A stretch of DNA of 38,889 bases from Akkermansia muciniphila. GTDB taxonomy: Bacteria; Verrucomicrobiota; Verrucomicrobiia; Verrucomicrobiales; V1-33. The stretch covers positions 1 to 38,889 of the forward strand of contig CAMDJM010000046.1 in assembly GCA_945900785.1 (NCBI GenBank), written 5' to 3'. Made by a program: the position numbers and the translations under genes. The notes under the pieces are model-generated. The model had not been told where the DNA came from. It worked only from the letters and a program-made list of their open reading frames with translations, and made no database searches. This document shows, piece after piece, positions 1-8,027 of this stretch (position 1 is its first letter; each line of letters starts with the position of its first letter).

Positions 1-117
1 TGTCCCTGCTGCGGTCACGTCATGATTTTTTTCCACGCCCTGCGCACCCGCGCCCGGCCCCCGCCCCAGCTCCCGCTGCCACCGGGAAGCTCCTGCGCCA
101 TCGCCATTCCCGCATGA
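1..117 (+). CDS. Possible C-terminal end of an IS91-type transposase (partial)
   Basis: An open frame enters from the left edge in frame 1 and stops with TGA at 115-117. It begins CPCCGHVM and continues into an Arg/Pro-rich tail. A terminal CPxC-type zinc motif followed by a Pro-rich tail is what I remember of IS91-family (Y2, HUH) transposase C-termini, so I suggest that family. Only 38 residues are visible and no catalytic region is in the window, so this is a weak call. It could equally be the end of another zinc-binding protein, or an accidental frame. The hairpin at 457-486, about 340 bases downstream, would suit an element end but proves nothing. Confidence 0.35.
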   Translation, partial: CPCCGHVMIFFHALRTRARPPPQLPLPPGSSCAIAIPA

Positions 118-456
118 AGCAGTCACCGGCAAATCAAAATTCCGCCCAGTCGGTCCTGACGCCATCAAAATCCGTCAGGCCCGGCTCTGGCGGATCATAC
201 CCCGAAGCCGTGGATTTTGCGTTATTGCCCTGGAAATCCAAGCCCAGCCTCTGCTTCCAGGCACCAACAGAGCCCGCTCCCGGAGTCACAAGGGCGATCA
301 AAGCCCCCTTCATCCCGTCCAGCCTGACCCGATGGAAGCAAAAACCGGATTTAAGTGAGGAGAAGCGCCCGAAAGCTTTACCCACTGACGCCCCGGCCAC
401 AAACCGGTCCTGAACCGGACGATGCCCAAAGGCCAACCGCGAATCGTTCAACAACC
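118..456. other. Stretch without a convincing gene
   Basis: There are open frames on both strands here (99 codons plus, 106 codons minus), but neither has a recognisable domain or motif and they largely overlap each other. The sequence contains a short CCGGT/ACCGG inverted repeat near 400-420. I see no gene. It may be the non-coding end region of the element whose last codons may lie at 1-117. Confidence 0.4.
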
Positions 457-486
457 GTTATCATCGGGGCTTCGCCCGATGATAAC
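457..486. repeat. 12-bp perfect hairpin with a 6-base loop
   Basis: GTTATCATCGGG at 457-468 and its exact reverse complement at 475-486 flank the loop GCTTCG. There is no T-run after it in either direction, so it is not an obvious intrinsic terminator. Its place downstream of a possible IS91-type transposase tail would fit an element-end hairpin, but a simple palindromic intergenic repeat is also possible. An ATG at 479 lies inside the right arm, which argues against using it as the start of the next gene. Confidence 0.6.
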
Positions 487-487
487 C

Positions 488-778
488 ATGGTCATTCGGC
501 TTTGCGACTGGTGCAAGCATGAAGAGAGAGAGACGCCAGCCGCAGACCCGCCGAGGACGCACATCAACGGCGCATACGAAGAGGACTTCTTGTGCTCCGC
601 CTGCGCTGACTGGTTAGACGAAGGATTGACCACCATCCAGGAATGGGGTGATGGATTTGCGCCAATCATCGAAGTGAAGCCGAACGTCAAAGTGATGGCA
701 CACCCACTAGCGGGAGCCTACGTTGATCGCGGGGTTGAGGTTGTAACATGGTGGGAGCGTTGGGAACAGAGGGGCTAG
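488..778 (+). CDS. Small hypothetical protein with two CxxC pairs
   Basis: This 96-residue frame starts at ATG 488, just after the hairpin. The same frame is open further upstream to 422, but the earlier ATGs (422, 479) lie before or inside the hairpin. Cysteines 6 and 9 (LCDWC) and 36 and 39 (LCSAC) form two CxxC pairs about 27 residues apart, the layout of a small zinc ribbon. The C-terminal part is rich in Trp and acidic residues. I do not recognise a family. No Shine-Dalgarno sequence is visible. It sits beside the unrelated hypothetical gene at 846-1475 on the other strand, in a stretch that looks acquired. Confidence 0.45.
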   Translation: MVIRLCDWCKHEERETPAADPPRTHINGAYEEDFLCSACADWLDEGLTTIQEWGDGFAPIIEVKPNVKVMAHPLAGAYVDRGVEVVTWWERWEQRG

Positions 779-845
779 TGGGTGTTGCCATGCACGTCTT
801 GTTCGCTTTATCTTTATCTTGCGAATTCCACCCATGCGCGTGTGA

Positions 846-1475
846 TTAAAACATGATTCGTAGCACGCTGCGCCTCTCTTCATAGTTTTCGATGAAGTTC
901 TTTCTTAGATTCTCAACAACCCAATCTTCCCAACCATCCTCGACATAATCTAGGAGGCCCGAAAATCTGGACCGGTGCACATATAGCCCACCGCAATCAT
1001 AATCCTCTCGGAACCGATCTATCATCGCCTTTCTTTGGTAACCCGCATCAATATAATAAAATCCCTTCCTGCGGGTGCGTCTCCACCACCCCACAAAGTG
1101 ATCGTCACCGCCACGATATGTGCCATCCGGATAATCAATATACCCATCGCAGTAATCGCCATCTGTCCGAAGTCCTTTCTTCACTGCAATGCCACTAATG
1201 GCTACCTTGCAACTTTCGAGATCTCCGAACAAATATCTTTCTGTCCAGGTTGCATCAACACTCGCCTCGGCAACCTTTCGCTGCCTTTCGAAGTCGTGCT
1301 GATCAGAGATAAGTCTAATGACGTGAATGGTTTCAGAATCAGGAATGTCATCCCGCAGGTATTGCTCGAATCCTGACCCGGGAGCTACATATTCGAGAAA
1401 CCTATCCCAGTAAATGTAGTCATGGGGATCGACAGGTTCACTGACAGCCTTCACGTGGTATATATCGAGTCCCAT
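846..1475 (-). CDS. Hypothetical protein beginning MGLDIYHV
   Basis: A 209-residue soluble protein with no signal peptide or membrane segment. It is unusually rich in Asp, Tyr, Arg and Trp, with many charged turns such as DGDYCDGYIDYPDG near the middle and EDGWEDWVVENLRKN near the end. Proteins opening MGLDIY occur as uncharacterised bacterial and phage proteins; I recognise no domain and assign no function. Base composition (near 47% GC by eye) and codon choice differ from the GC-rich core genes further right, so horizontal acquisition is plausible. It is transcribed away from the AT-rich stretch at 1476-1760, which would hold its promoter. Confidence 0.6.
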   Translation of the reverse strand: MGLDIYHVKAVSEPVDPHDYIYWDRFLEYVAPGSGFEQYLRDDIPDSETIHVIRLISDQHDFERQRKVAEASVDATWTERYLFGDLESCKVAISGIAVKKGLRTDGDYCDGYIDYPDGTYRGGDDHFVGWWRRTRRKGFYYIDAGYQRKAMIDRFREDYDCGGLYVHRSRFSGLLDYVEDGWEDWVVENLRKNFIENYEERRSVLRIMF

Positions 1476-2290
1476 AGCGAACAGTCTATTATGCCACCAG
1501 ATCTGGTGGGATATCCATTTGGGGAATTGGCTTCATTTGGCGGTTTGGTTGGGGTTAAGTGCTTGATTTCCAATGGATATGGTTTCTAGCGGAACAGCAT
1601 ATCCAGCCCAACAGGATTTGCAAGAAATTTTAAGGGTTTTTAGGTTCGGCGGATATTTAAATTATATTGATTATATTGGATGTGGGCATTAAAATATCGG
1701 GTTACAGACCGGGAAAGTTTTTGAAATTATAAGAGTTGAATCGAAACTTAAATCCTGTGCCACCATGGCGGCTGGCTCTATTGCAGAAGTAGAGGAGCGG
1801 ATGGTTGTTTTGGGGGCGTCGCCGGAGGAGTGCACGGTGGTGGGACAGACGGTGGAGGCGTTTTTGCGCTGGTCGGGGAGACGGGACCGGAAGGCGGACC
1901 GTGAGGCTGGATTGGACTGGCTGGGCGAGGTGAGACACCGGCAGGCGCCCGGGTAAAGTGAATTGAAATCTTAACATTGAACATGGAACGTCCAATATTG
2001 AAAATTGAAATGAGACGGCGTCGGCTGGATGGGCTGGCGGCGTGATCAACGGAGGTGACCTGGTTGAGGGTTGAGGGTTGGATTTTGGGACAATTGGAGC
2101 CTTCAGTTCCCGGGCGAATGGCTCGGGAAGGCGTCACCTGCCGGGAAGGCGTCTCTCAACTCTCAACTTTCCACTCTCAACGTCCCTTTAATTCTCCTTA
2201 TTTCCTGTAGGGAATAGGGATTTTTCAGTTGCCGCTTGCTCACCTGCCGCTATTGTCCACCGTTCGCCTCCATTTTACCCACCTCCTCCC
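1476..2290. other. 815-base stretch without a convincing gene
   Basis: The left part (about 1500-1760) is clearly AT-rich, including a run of TTATATTGATTATATTGG type near 1660, unlike the rest of the window. It probably carries the promoter for the minus-strand gene ending at 846. A 63-codon open frame (1765-1956) has no recognisable features. Around 1960-2011 there is a block of AATTGAA/ACATTGAACATGG type sequence. 2063-2181 holds an inverted repeat. The last 100 bases are the C/T-rich leader of the sulfite reductase gene. Confidence 0.55.
2063..2181. repeat. Imperfect inverted repeat with GTTGAG-rich arms
   Basis: The left arm (2063-2080) repeats GTTGAGG; the right arm (2153-2181) contains CTCTCAACTCTCAAC and then a further CTCTCAAC, so the arms can pair imperfectly over most of their length. 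Between them is a 12-base direct repeat, CGGGAAGGCGTC, at 2124-2135 and 2142-2153. This looks like a non-coding palindromic intergenic element rather than a terminator, since a long spacer separates the arms and no T-tract follows. Confidence 0.5.
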
Positions 2291-4087
2291 ATGTCAAAAG
2301 CCAGCGTCGAAGAAATCAAACTTGAGTCCCAGGGCCTCCGTGGCGTCATTGCGGAAAACTTTGCCGACGCCGCCCTGACCCACGTGGATGATGCGGAAAA
2401 CGTGCTCCTCAAATTCCACGGCTCCTATCAGCAGGACGACCGGGACAAGCGCGCGGCGCTGACCAAGGAAAAGAAGGAAAAAGCGTGGTCCTTCATGGTC
2501 CGCTCCAAAATGCCCGGAGGCCGCATCACGGCGGAGCAATGGCTGATCCATCATGATTTGTGCGTGCTTTCCGAAGGCTCCCTGCGCCTGACCAACCGCC
2601 AGGGCATCCAGCTCCACGGGGTGCTGAAAGGGAATCTGAAGGCGGTGATCGCGGGAATTTGCCGCAGTGGCCTGACCACCATGGGAGCCTGCGGCGATGT
2701 GGTGCGCAACACCATGGCCCCGGCCGCGCCGATCAAGGACGCAGCCCGCGCCGATGCCCAACTGCTTTCCGAAGAACTCAGCCAGCGCTTTCTCTGGCGC
2801 TCCTCTGCCTATGCCGACATTTGGCTGGATGGCGAGAAGATCGATCCCGACTGGGCCCAGGTGGAGGTGAATCCTGACGTGCGCGCCAGGACTGTGGCCA
2901 AGGACGAGAAGGCCGCTGAAGACCCGATTTACGGCAAGCTTTACCTGCCACGGAAATTCAAAATCGGCATCGCGATCCAGCCGCAAAACGATGTGGATGT
3001 TTTCAGTCAGGATCTCGGTTTCGTGCCCCACCTCGTGAATGGCGAAGTGGAAGGCTACACTATCACGGTGGGTGGCGGATTTGGCATGAGTCACGGCCAG
3101 CTGAATACGCGGCCCTTCCTCGCCCAGCCGCTGCTATATGTGAAGCGCGCCAACCTGGTGGATGCGGCCGAAGCCATTGTCACCACCCAGCGCGACCACG
3201 GCAACCGCACCGAGCGCAAACACGCCCGGATGAAATACACCATTCAGACCATGGGCATCGACGCCTTCCGCGCCGAGGTGATCAGCCGCCTGCCGGGCAT
3301 TGAAACCTTCCCGGCCAAACCGATTCCTTTTGCCACGGTGGAGGACAATCTCGGCTGGCACGAGCAAGGCGATGGCAAACTCTTCTGCGCCGTTTACGTC
3401 AGCATGGGCCGCATCACCAACCGTGAGGGCGGTCCGCAATACCTGGACTGCTTCAACGAAATCGCCCGTGATTTGAAGCTGCCCTTCATCATCACGCCGA
3501 ACACGAACGTCATTATCGCGGAGATCGCCCCGGAGCAAAAAGCGGCGGTGGAAGCCATCCTCGCCAAGCACGCCGTGCCGCACGCCGATGGCATGACCGC
3601 AACCCGCCGCGTCGCCCACGCCTGCGTGGCCCTGCCCACCTGCGGCCTGAGCCTGTCCGAGTCCGAGCGCGCCCTCCCTGGCGTGCTGGATGAATTTGAT
3701 AGCATCCTGCGGGAACTCGGTCTGGAAAACGACCCGATTCTGGTCCGCATGACTGGCTGTCCAAACGGATGCGGCCGTCCTTACAATGCCGACTTTGGCT
3801 TTGTGGGCCGGGCTCCCAACAAATACGCCCTGTTTGTCGGCGGGAGCATCGCGGGCGACCGCCTCGCCGGACTGGAAATCAAATCCGTGCAACGGGCCGA
3901 CATCGCCGCCACCATCCGGCCCTACCTCGAAGCCTACAAGGCCGGGCGCACTGCCGGGGAGACCTTCAGCGCCTGGTTTGGCCGCACCCGCACCAACGGG
4001 GAAGCCCCCACGCCCGAGCAATTCCACATCGAACTCGCCGAGCGGGCCGAGCGCCTAGCCGGGGAAAAAGTCACCGCAGCCGGCTGA
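2291..4087 (+). CDS. Siroheme- and 4Fe-4S-dependent sulfite reductase hemoprotein
   Basis: Reduces sulfite to sulfide with six electrons in assimilatory sulfur metabolism, in the cytoplasm. The 598-residue length fits the CysI/Sir family. The two-fold repeated ferredoxin-like half domain is visible early (EGSLRLTNRQGIQLHG near 95-110). The cluster-binding signature is complete: C445-x5-C451 in CVALPTCGLSLSESER and C490-x3-C494 in MTGCPNGCGRP, the last Cys bridging the 4Fe-4S cluster and siroheme in known relatives. No reductase flavoprotein or ferredoxin gene is next to it, so the electron donor is unknown. A nitrite reductase of the same fold is the main alternative; the CPNGCGRP region and general pattern are closer to CysI. 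The ATG at 2291 has no Shine-Dalgarno, only a CCTCCTCCC leader. Confidence 0.9.
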   Translation: MSKASVEEIKLESQGLRGVIAENFADAALTHVDDAENVLLKFHGSYQQDDRDKRAALTKEKKEKAWSFMVRSKMPGGRITAEQWLIHHDLCVLSEGSLRLTNRQGIQLHGVLKGNLKAVIAGICRSGLTTMGACGDVVRNTMAPAAPIKDAARADAQLLSEELSQRFLWRSSAYADIWLDGEKIDPDWAQVEVNPDVRARTVAKDEKAAEDPIYGKLYLPRKFKIGIAIQPQNDVDVFSQDLGFVPHLVNGEVEGYTITVGGGFGMSHGQLNTRPFLAQPLLYVKRANLVDAAEAIVTTQRDHGNRTERKHARMKYTIQTMGIDAFRAEVISRLPGIETFPAKPIPFATVEDNLGWHEQGDGKLFCAVYVSMGRITNREGGPQYLDCFNEIARDLKLPFIITPNTNVIIAEIAPEQKAAVEAILAKHAVPHADGMTATRRVAHACVALPTCGLSLSESERALPGVLDEFDSILRELGLENDPILVRMTGCPNGCGRPYNADFGFVGRAPNKYALFVGGSIAGDRLAGLEIKSVQRADIAATIRPYLEAYKAGRTAGETFSAWFGRTRTNGEAPTPEQFHIELAERAERLAGEKVTAAG

Positions 4088-4125
4088 GGCTGCGGCCCTG
4101 CCCAAACTCCCACCTCCTCAAAAGC

Positions 4126-4746
4126 ATGCGCTGGCCAGACGAACGGGTTCTTGTGATTCCGCGGGCTCTCTTCGACTCCCTTGGAGCCTTCGAAGGCCTG
4201 ACCACCGAGGTGGACCGCTATCTGGGCACCATCCTGGATCCTGCCAACAATCACTTCCTCGGGCGCGACCTCGCGGAAGACGATCCCGGACACAAACAAA
4301 TCATCGCCTACGCCATCTTTCACTGTCAGGGCCGGTTTCTCCATTATGTCAGGGGAAGCAAGACCGGCGAGCAGCGCCTCGCTTCCAAAGGCTCGCTTGG
4401 CATTGGGGGTCACATCAATTCCGACGACGCCATCCAGGCTTCCCTTGAACGCGATACCTACCTCACCGGCGTGGAGCGCGAGATCAACGAGGAGCTTCTC
4501 CTCAAGACCGCCTACCGCCAGAAATTGGTCGCCCTGATCAATGACGACTCCAGCGAGGTCGGCCGCGTCCACCTTGGCGTGGTGCACCTCTTTGATCTGG
4601 ATAATGAAGCCGTGGAAGCCAACGAAGCGCCGATCACCGGTCTGGAATTCCTCGACCTGCCCACTCTGCAGACCCGCCGGGATCAGCTGGAAACCTGGAG
4701 CCAAATCTGCCTCGACCACCTGCCGCAGTTGGTTTCCCAGCGGTAA
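4126..4746 (+). CDS. Nudix-fold hydrolase of the predicted phosphoesterase (COG4112-like) type
   Basis: 206 residues. The N-terminal part (VLVIPRALFDSLGAFEGL, then a segment ending DDPGHKQIIAYAIF) and the GSLGIGGHIN segment match a widespread predicted MutT-family phosphoesterase that I recall from many bacteria. The Nudix-like helix is visible as GVEREINEELLL, with the Arg and paired Glu expected for metal binding; the spacing from the Gly-rich GGHIN is longer than in a textbook Nudix box. The substrate is unknown. The start is ATG 4126, 38 bases after the sulfite reductase stop, so the two may be co-transcribed. The frame is open upstream to 3769, but that stretch is a shadow of the reductase gene. 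Soluble; no signal peptide. Confidence 0.75.
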   Translation: MRWPDERVLVIPRALFDSLGAFEGLTTEVDRYLGTILDPANNHFLGRDLAEDDPGHKQIIAYAIFHCQGRFLHYVRGSKTGEQRLASKGSLGIGGHINSDDAIQASLERDTYLTGVEREINEELLLKTAYRQKLVALINDDSSEVGRVHLGVVHLFDLDNEAVEANEAPITGLEFLDLPTLQTRRDQLETWSQICLDHLPQLVSQR

Positions 4747-4887
4747 GCCGGACCAGCATCCGGTGCCGCAGCACAGGGCCATCGGGAGCAGCATCCGCCT
4801 GCCTTTCTGAGGCAGCCCAAGGGCACGGGCCATTTGGGGTATTCACCCCATAGCAACAAGCGGCCTGCACAGGCTAGGGATAGGCAC

Positions 4888-5382
4888 ATGAACGCCACCC
4901 TCACCCACACCCGCAATAGCCTCCCGGAAAAAAACCGCATTGAAATGGCGGCCCTGCTCCAATGCCGCCTCGCCGACTCCATCGACCTAATGCTCCAAGC
5001 CAAACAGGCCCACTGGAACGTAAAGGGACCCAACTTCATCGCGCTCCACGAGTTGTTCGATAAAGTCTACGAGGACACCGGCAGCGCGATGGACACGATT
5101 GCCGAGCGCATCGTGCAACTCGGAGGCACCGCCCAGGGCACCATCCGTCAGGCCGCCCAGACCTCGGCTTTGCCGGAATACTCCCCCGATATTTCCAGCA
5201 GCCGCAAACACATCGCAGAACTGGCCCACGCCATCGCCTTCTATGATGAACTGCTCCAGCAGGCCATCGCCCACGCCAACAAACTCGAAGATCCGGACAC
5301 CGCAGATCTCTTCACGGAGATTTCCCGCAAGCTGGAACAGAACCTCTGGTTCGTGGAAGCCCACGAGCAGGCCGAAACCTAG
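4888..5382 (+). CDS. dps: Dps-family ferritin-like DNA protection protein
   Basis: 164 residues if ATG 4888 is used; I prefer it because AGGGATAGG lies just upstream, one of the few Shine-Dalgarno-like sites in the window. An in-frame ATG at 4834 would add 18 residues of non-family sequence. Dps forms a dodecamer that oxidises ferrous iron with hydrogen peroxide and stores it. All five ferroxidase ligands are present as H42, H54, D58, D69 and E73, with the same spacing as E. coli Dps (51, 63, 67, 78, 82). The family signature HWNVKGPNF...LHELFDKVYE...AERIVQLGG is clear. DNA binding is not implied: the N-terminus has only a few basic residues. It likely works in oxidative or starvation stress. 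Confidence 0.92.
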   Translation: MNATLTHTRNSLPEKNRIEMAALLQCRLADSIDLMLQAKQAHWNVKGPNFIALHELFDKVYEDTGSAMDTIAERIVQLGGTAQGTIRQAAQTSALPEYSPDISSSRKHIAELAHAIAFYDELLQQAIAHANKLEDPDTADLFTEISRKLEQNLWFVEAHEQAET

Positions 5383-5495
5383 CCCTTGGCCTCCATCCAT
5401 CATTTCGCCCCCCGGTCACCCCGTATTAAAAAACCCACCATGGGACTCCACGCCTGACCTTTCCCTCCCTCAACCCCCGATATTGCCATTCTATT

Positions 5496-6197
5496 ATGAA
5501 ACACCACATCAAAGACATCTACGGCGCGAAGATCAACGCCACCAACGGCGACATCGGCCATGTCCAGGATTTCTATTTTGACGATATCACCTGGGCCGTC
5601 CGCTATCTTGTCGCCGAAACCGGCACCTGGCTCACGAACCGGGAAGTGCTCCTCTCCCCGCACTCCATCGAACGGTTGGACGTTGAGGATGGCCTTGTCA
5701 TGCTGGACATCACCCGTCAGCAGGTGGAGAACAGCCCCTTTGCCGCCAGCGACCGGCCCGTCTCCCGGCAGTATGAAATGGAATACTACCGCTACTACGG
5801 CTATCCAAACTACTGGGGCGGTGATGGCCTCTGGGGCTTCAGCGACTATCCCGGGATCTATCCTGCCTCTGTTCCGGAATGGAATCTTGCCAGCGACCAC
5901 TCCCAGGACGACCCCAACCTCCGCAGCACGCGCTCGGTGACTGGCTATGATATTGAGGCCACGGACGGCACCATCGGCCATGTCAGTGGATTCCTTCTGG
6001 ACGACAGCAACTGGGCGATCGGGGACATCGTCGTCGAGGCCGGTCATTGGTATTCCGGGAAGGAAATCCTGCTCCTGCCGGAATCGGTGGACCGCATCAG
6101 CTACACGGACTCCAAAGTCTTCGTCAATCTCTCCAAGGCAGACATCAAACGGGCCGCTGAGCACACCGTCGCTGCCTTGGCCACGCACGTCTTTTAA
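5496..6197 (+). CDS. Tandem PRC-barrel domain protein
   Basis: 233 residues with two homologous PRC-barrel units. The first (about 1-75) has DIYGAKINATNGDIGHVQDFYFDD and the second (about 147-220) has DIEATDGTIGHVSGFLLDD; in both the characteristic GHV is followed by Asp-rich strands and a late LL/LS motif. The linker (about 88-130) is rich in Tyr, Gly and Trp (YYRYYGYPNYWGG). PRC-barrels occur in photosynthetic reaction centre H subunits and in RimM, but two-barrel stand-alone proteins like this are common stress-associated proteins of unknown role. No signal peptide. It lies 113 bases after dps in the same direction, which suggests stress-linked expression by association only. Confidence 0.85.
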   Translation: MKHHIKDIYGAKINATNGDIGHVQDFYFDDITWAVRYLVAETGTWLTNREVLLSPHSIERLDVEDGLVMLDITRQQVENSPFAASDRPVSRQYEMEYYRYYGYPNYWGGDGLWGFSDYPGIYPASVPEWNLASDHSQDDPNLRSTRSVTGYDIEATDGTIGHVSGFLLDDSNWAIGDIVVEAGHWYSGKEILLLPESVDRISYTDSKVFVNLSKADIKRAAEHTVAALATHVF

Positions 6198-6380
6198 AAT
6201 CCCCTGGAAGCCTCCCGGCGCTTACTTCGCCTGACCGCAATTGTATTAAAATGCCCTCGGCACCGGAAGCCTCAAAACGGGATCGGGGCGCACTCAGGGT
6301 CTGAAACCTGAAGTGCCGTCTGGCAGGAGCCCTGATTCGCCGGTTGCCCAAAAGCACCGGGCGGCGTTTCTGTCATCAGT

Positions 6381-7949
6381 ATGCAGCCGAAACCCCATAG
6401 CGCCCTTGTCCTGATCGGTCACGGATCCACCCTGAATCCTGACTCCTCCACTCCCACCTTGGATCATGCCGCCACGATCCGGAAGCGCGGGCTTTTTGCC
6501 GAGGTGGTCTGCGCTTTTTGGAAGGAGGAACCGGGAATGCGGGAGGTATTCCGCATGGTGGACAGCCCGGAAATCTACGTTGTGCCCAACTTCATCAGTG
6601 AAGGCTATTTCACCCAGCAGGTCATCCCGCGCGAGCTGGGGCTGGAAGGCCGCACGACCACCCTCCCGCCAGGGCGCACGGGAGGGCCGCCCCGGCGGGT
6701 GCATTATTGTGATCCGGTAGGCATTCACCCTTCCATGACCCGTCTCCTCCTGGCCCGGGCAGAAGAGGTGGCCCCGGGCGTTCCCCGGGCGGAAAGTGCG
6801 CTGATCATTGTAGGACATGGCACCGGATTGAATGACAATTCCACCAAAGCCATCAAGGACCAGGTGGAACTCATCCGGGCTTCCGGCGCTGGCTTTGCTG
6901 AAGTGCGGGACGCCTACATGGAGGAAGCCCCGCTGGTGGCGGAATGGGATACCCTGACCCAGGCTCCGAACGTAATCGTGGTCCCATTTTTCATCGCGGA
7001 TGGGCTGCATAGCTTCCAGGACATCCCCGTGCTACTGGGGATCGAGGAGGAGATCACGGCGGCGGCCAGCCAGCTTTCTGTTTTCAAGCAAAACCCACAC
7101 GCCCTGCGCGGCCGGCAGCTCTATTACAGCAGCGCCATCGGCACCGAACCCATGCTGGCCGATGTCATCCTGGATCAGGTGGAGGTCTTTGATCAGCGGG
7201 AACCCGCCAGCGGGGCCGCCGCCATGGAGCAGGATCCAGCGGAAACCCTCACTGGAAAGCTGCTGACCTGGATCGCAGGCGGTGGCCGCCAGATTGGCGA
7301 AGTGATGATCCGTGCAGAAACTGGAGGCTGGTGCCTTTTCCACCAGCAGGATGAAGCCGCCGCCGGCACCGGCAGCCTAACCCGCCACGCGCCGGGGGCC
7401 GCTGCGGATCTGGCCCGCAATGATGCCAGCGGGGCCTTCCGCCCTCTCAAAACGGCCCCTTCCCTGAAAACGGGCTGGGAGTTGTTCCTGACCGATGCCA
7501 CCACCATGCACGAAGTGCTGGATACCTTCTACCCGGCAGCCCTGGGGAACTGGTTCCGTTACGCGGATGGCCGGATCCCGCCGCTTTCCCTCAAAGAAAT
7601 GCTGGGCCGCCAGACGGGCATGTATCGCATCACCGGCCTCCTGCGCGAAGATGAAGCCCAGGGCCTGGTCGCCCGCACCTGTCATGACGGCCTGTGCCGC
7701 CGGAAAATCCTCTGGACCTGGGATGCCACCATCCCCTGGCATAGCTTACCGGTGGAAAAAACCACCTGTTCCCCGGAAGCCGCCACCGCCTTCCCTGTCC
7801 TGCCCCTCCTCTGCACGGACGCCTGTCCCCTCCTCATCGGCCCCGCCCGCCCGCTCGTCAAAGACCGACTCAAGGCCGAAGCAGACGCCACTGCGGCGGC
7901 GGAGGCGGCCCATGAGGGGACTGGGGCTGCGGCCACTGTCATCCCCTAG
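6381..7949 (+). CDS. CbiX-type sirohydrochlorin chelatase fused to a DR2241-like Fe-S domain
   Basis: 522 residues. Residues 1-130 and 140-270 are two CbiX/SirB-like units, each with a chelatase His in a conserved loop: H14 in VLIGHGS and H146 in IIVGHGTG. CbiX inserts cobalt or iron into sirohydrochlorin. The C-terminal 220 residues resemble the extra domain of Deinococcus DR2241, which carries a 4Fe-4S cluster; here five cysteines cluster late, at C434, C439 (CHDGLC), C463, C478 and C482 (CTDAC), enough to bind a cluster. Siroheme is the cofactor of the sulfite reductase gene 2.3 kb upstream on the same strand, so iron insertion for siroheme is the likely role. The last 30 residues are low-complexity Ala/Glu-rich. 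Confidence 0.8.
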   Translation: MQPKPHSALVLIGHGSTLNPDSSTPTLDHAATIRKRGLFAEVVCAFWKEEPGMREVFRMVDSPEIYVVPNFISEGYFTQQVIPRELGLEGRTTTLPPGRTGGPPRRVHYCDPVGIHPSMTRLLLARAEEVAPGVPRAESALIIVGHGTGLNDNSTKAIKDQVELIRASGAGFAEVRDAYMEEAPLVAEWDTLTQAPNVIVVPFFIADGLHSFQDIPVLLGIEEEITAAASQLSVFKQNPHALRGRQLYYSSAIGTEPMLADVILDQVEVFDQREPASGAAAMEQDPAETLTGKLLTWIAGGGRQIGEVMIRAETGGWCLFHQQDEAAAGTGSLTRHAPGAAADLARNDASGAFRPLKTAPSLKTGWELFLTDATTMHEVLDTFYPAALGNWFRYADGRIPPLSLKEMLGRQTGMYRITGLLREDEAQGLVARTCHDGLCRRKILWTWDATIPWHSLPVEKTTCSPEAATAFPVLPLLCTDACPLLIGPARPLVKDRLKAEADATAAAEAAHEGTGAAATVIP

Positions 7950-8027
7950 CAAATACCGGGCTTCCGCCCGTCCAAATTTCCCTTGCGAAGCCCGCAGAGC
8001 CCCCCTATTCTCCATTTCCAATCCAAG

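Noticed and set aside
114-413. 99-codon plus-strand frame and a 106-codon minus-strand frame (134-454)
   Set aside because: They overlap each other, lack motifs, and lie in what is probably a non-coding element end.
400-850. Integron-type attC recombination sites around the small orphan gene
   Set aside because: I looked for RYYYAAC...GTTRRRY core pairs flanking 488-778; the hairpin at 457-486 does not have this layout and no matching site follows the gene.
1765-1956. 63-codon open frame beginning MAAGSIAEVEER
   Set aside because: No recognisable family, no start signal, and it sits in a repeat-containing intergenic region. It could be real but I cannot support it.
6198-6380. Cobalamin riboswitch upstream of the CbiX-type chelatase
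   Set aside because: The region is GC-rich with a 9-bp imperfect hairpin (6290-6316), but I do not see the conserved B12 box or the expected core pattern.
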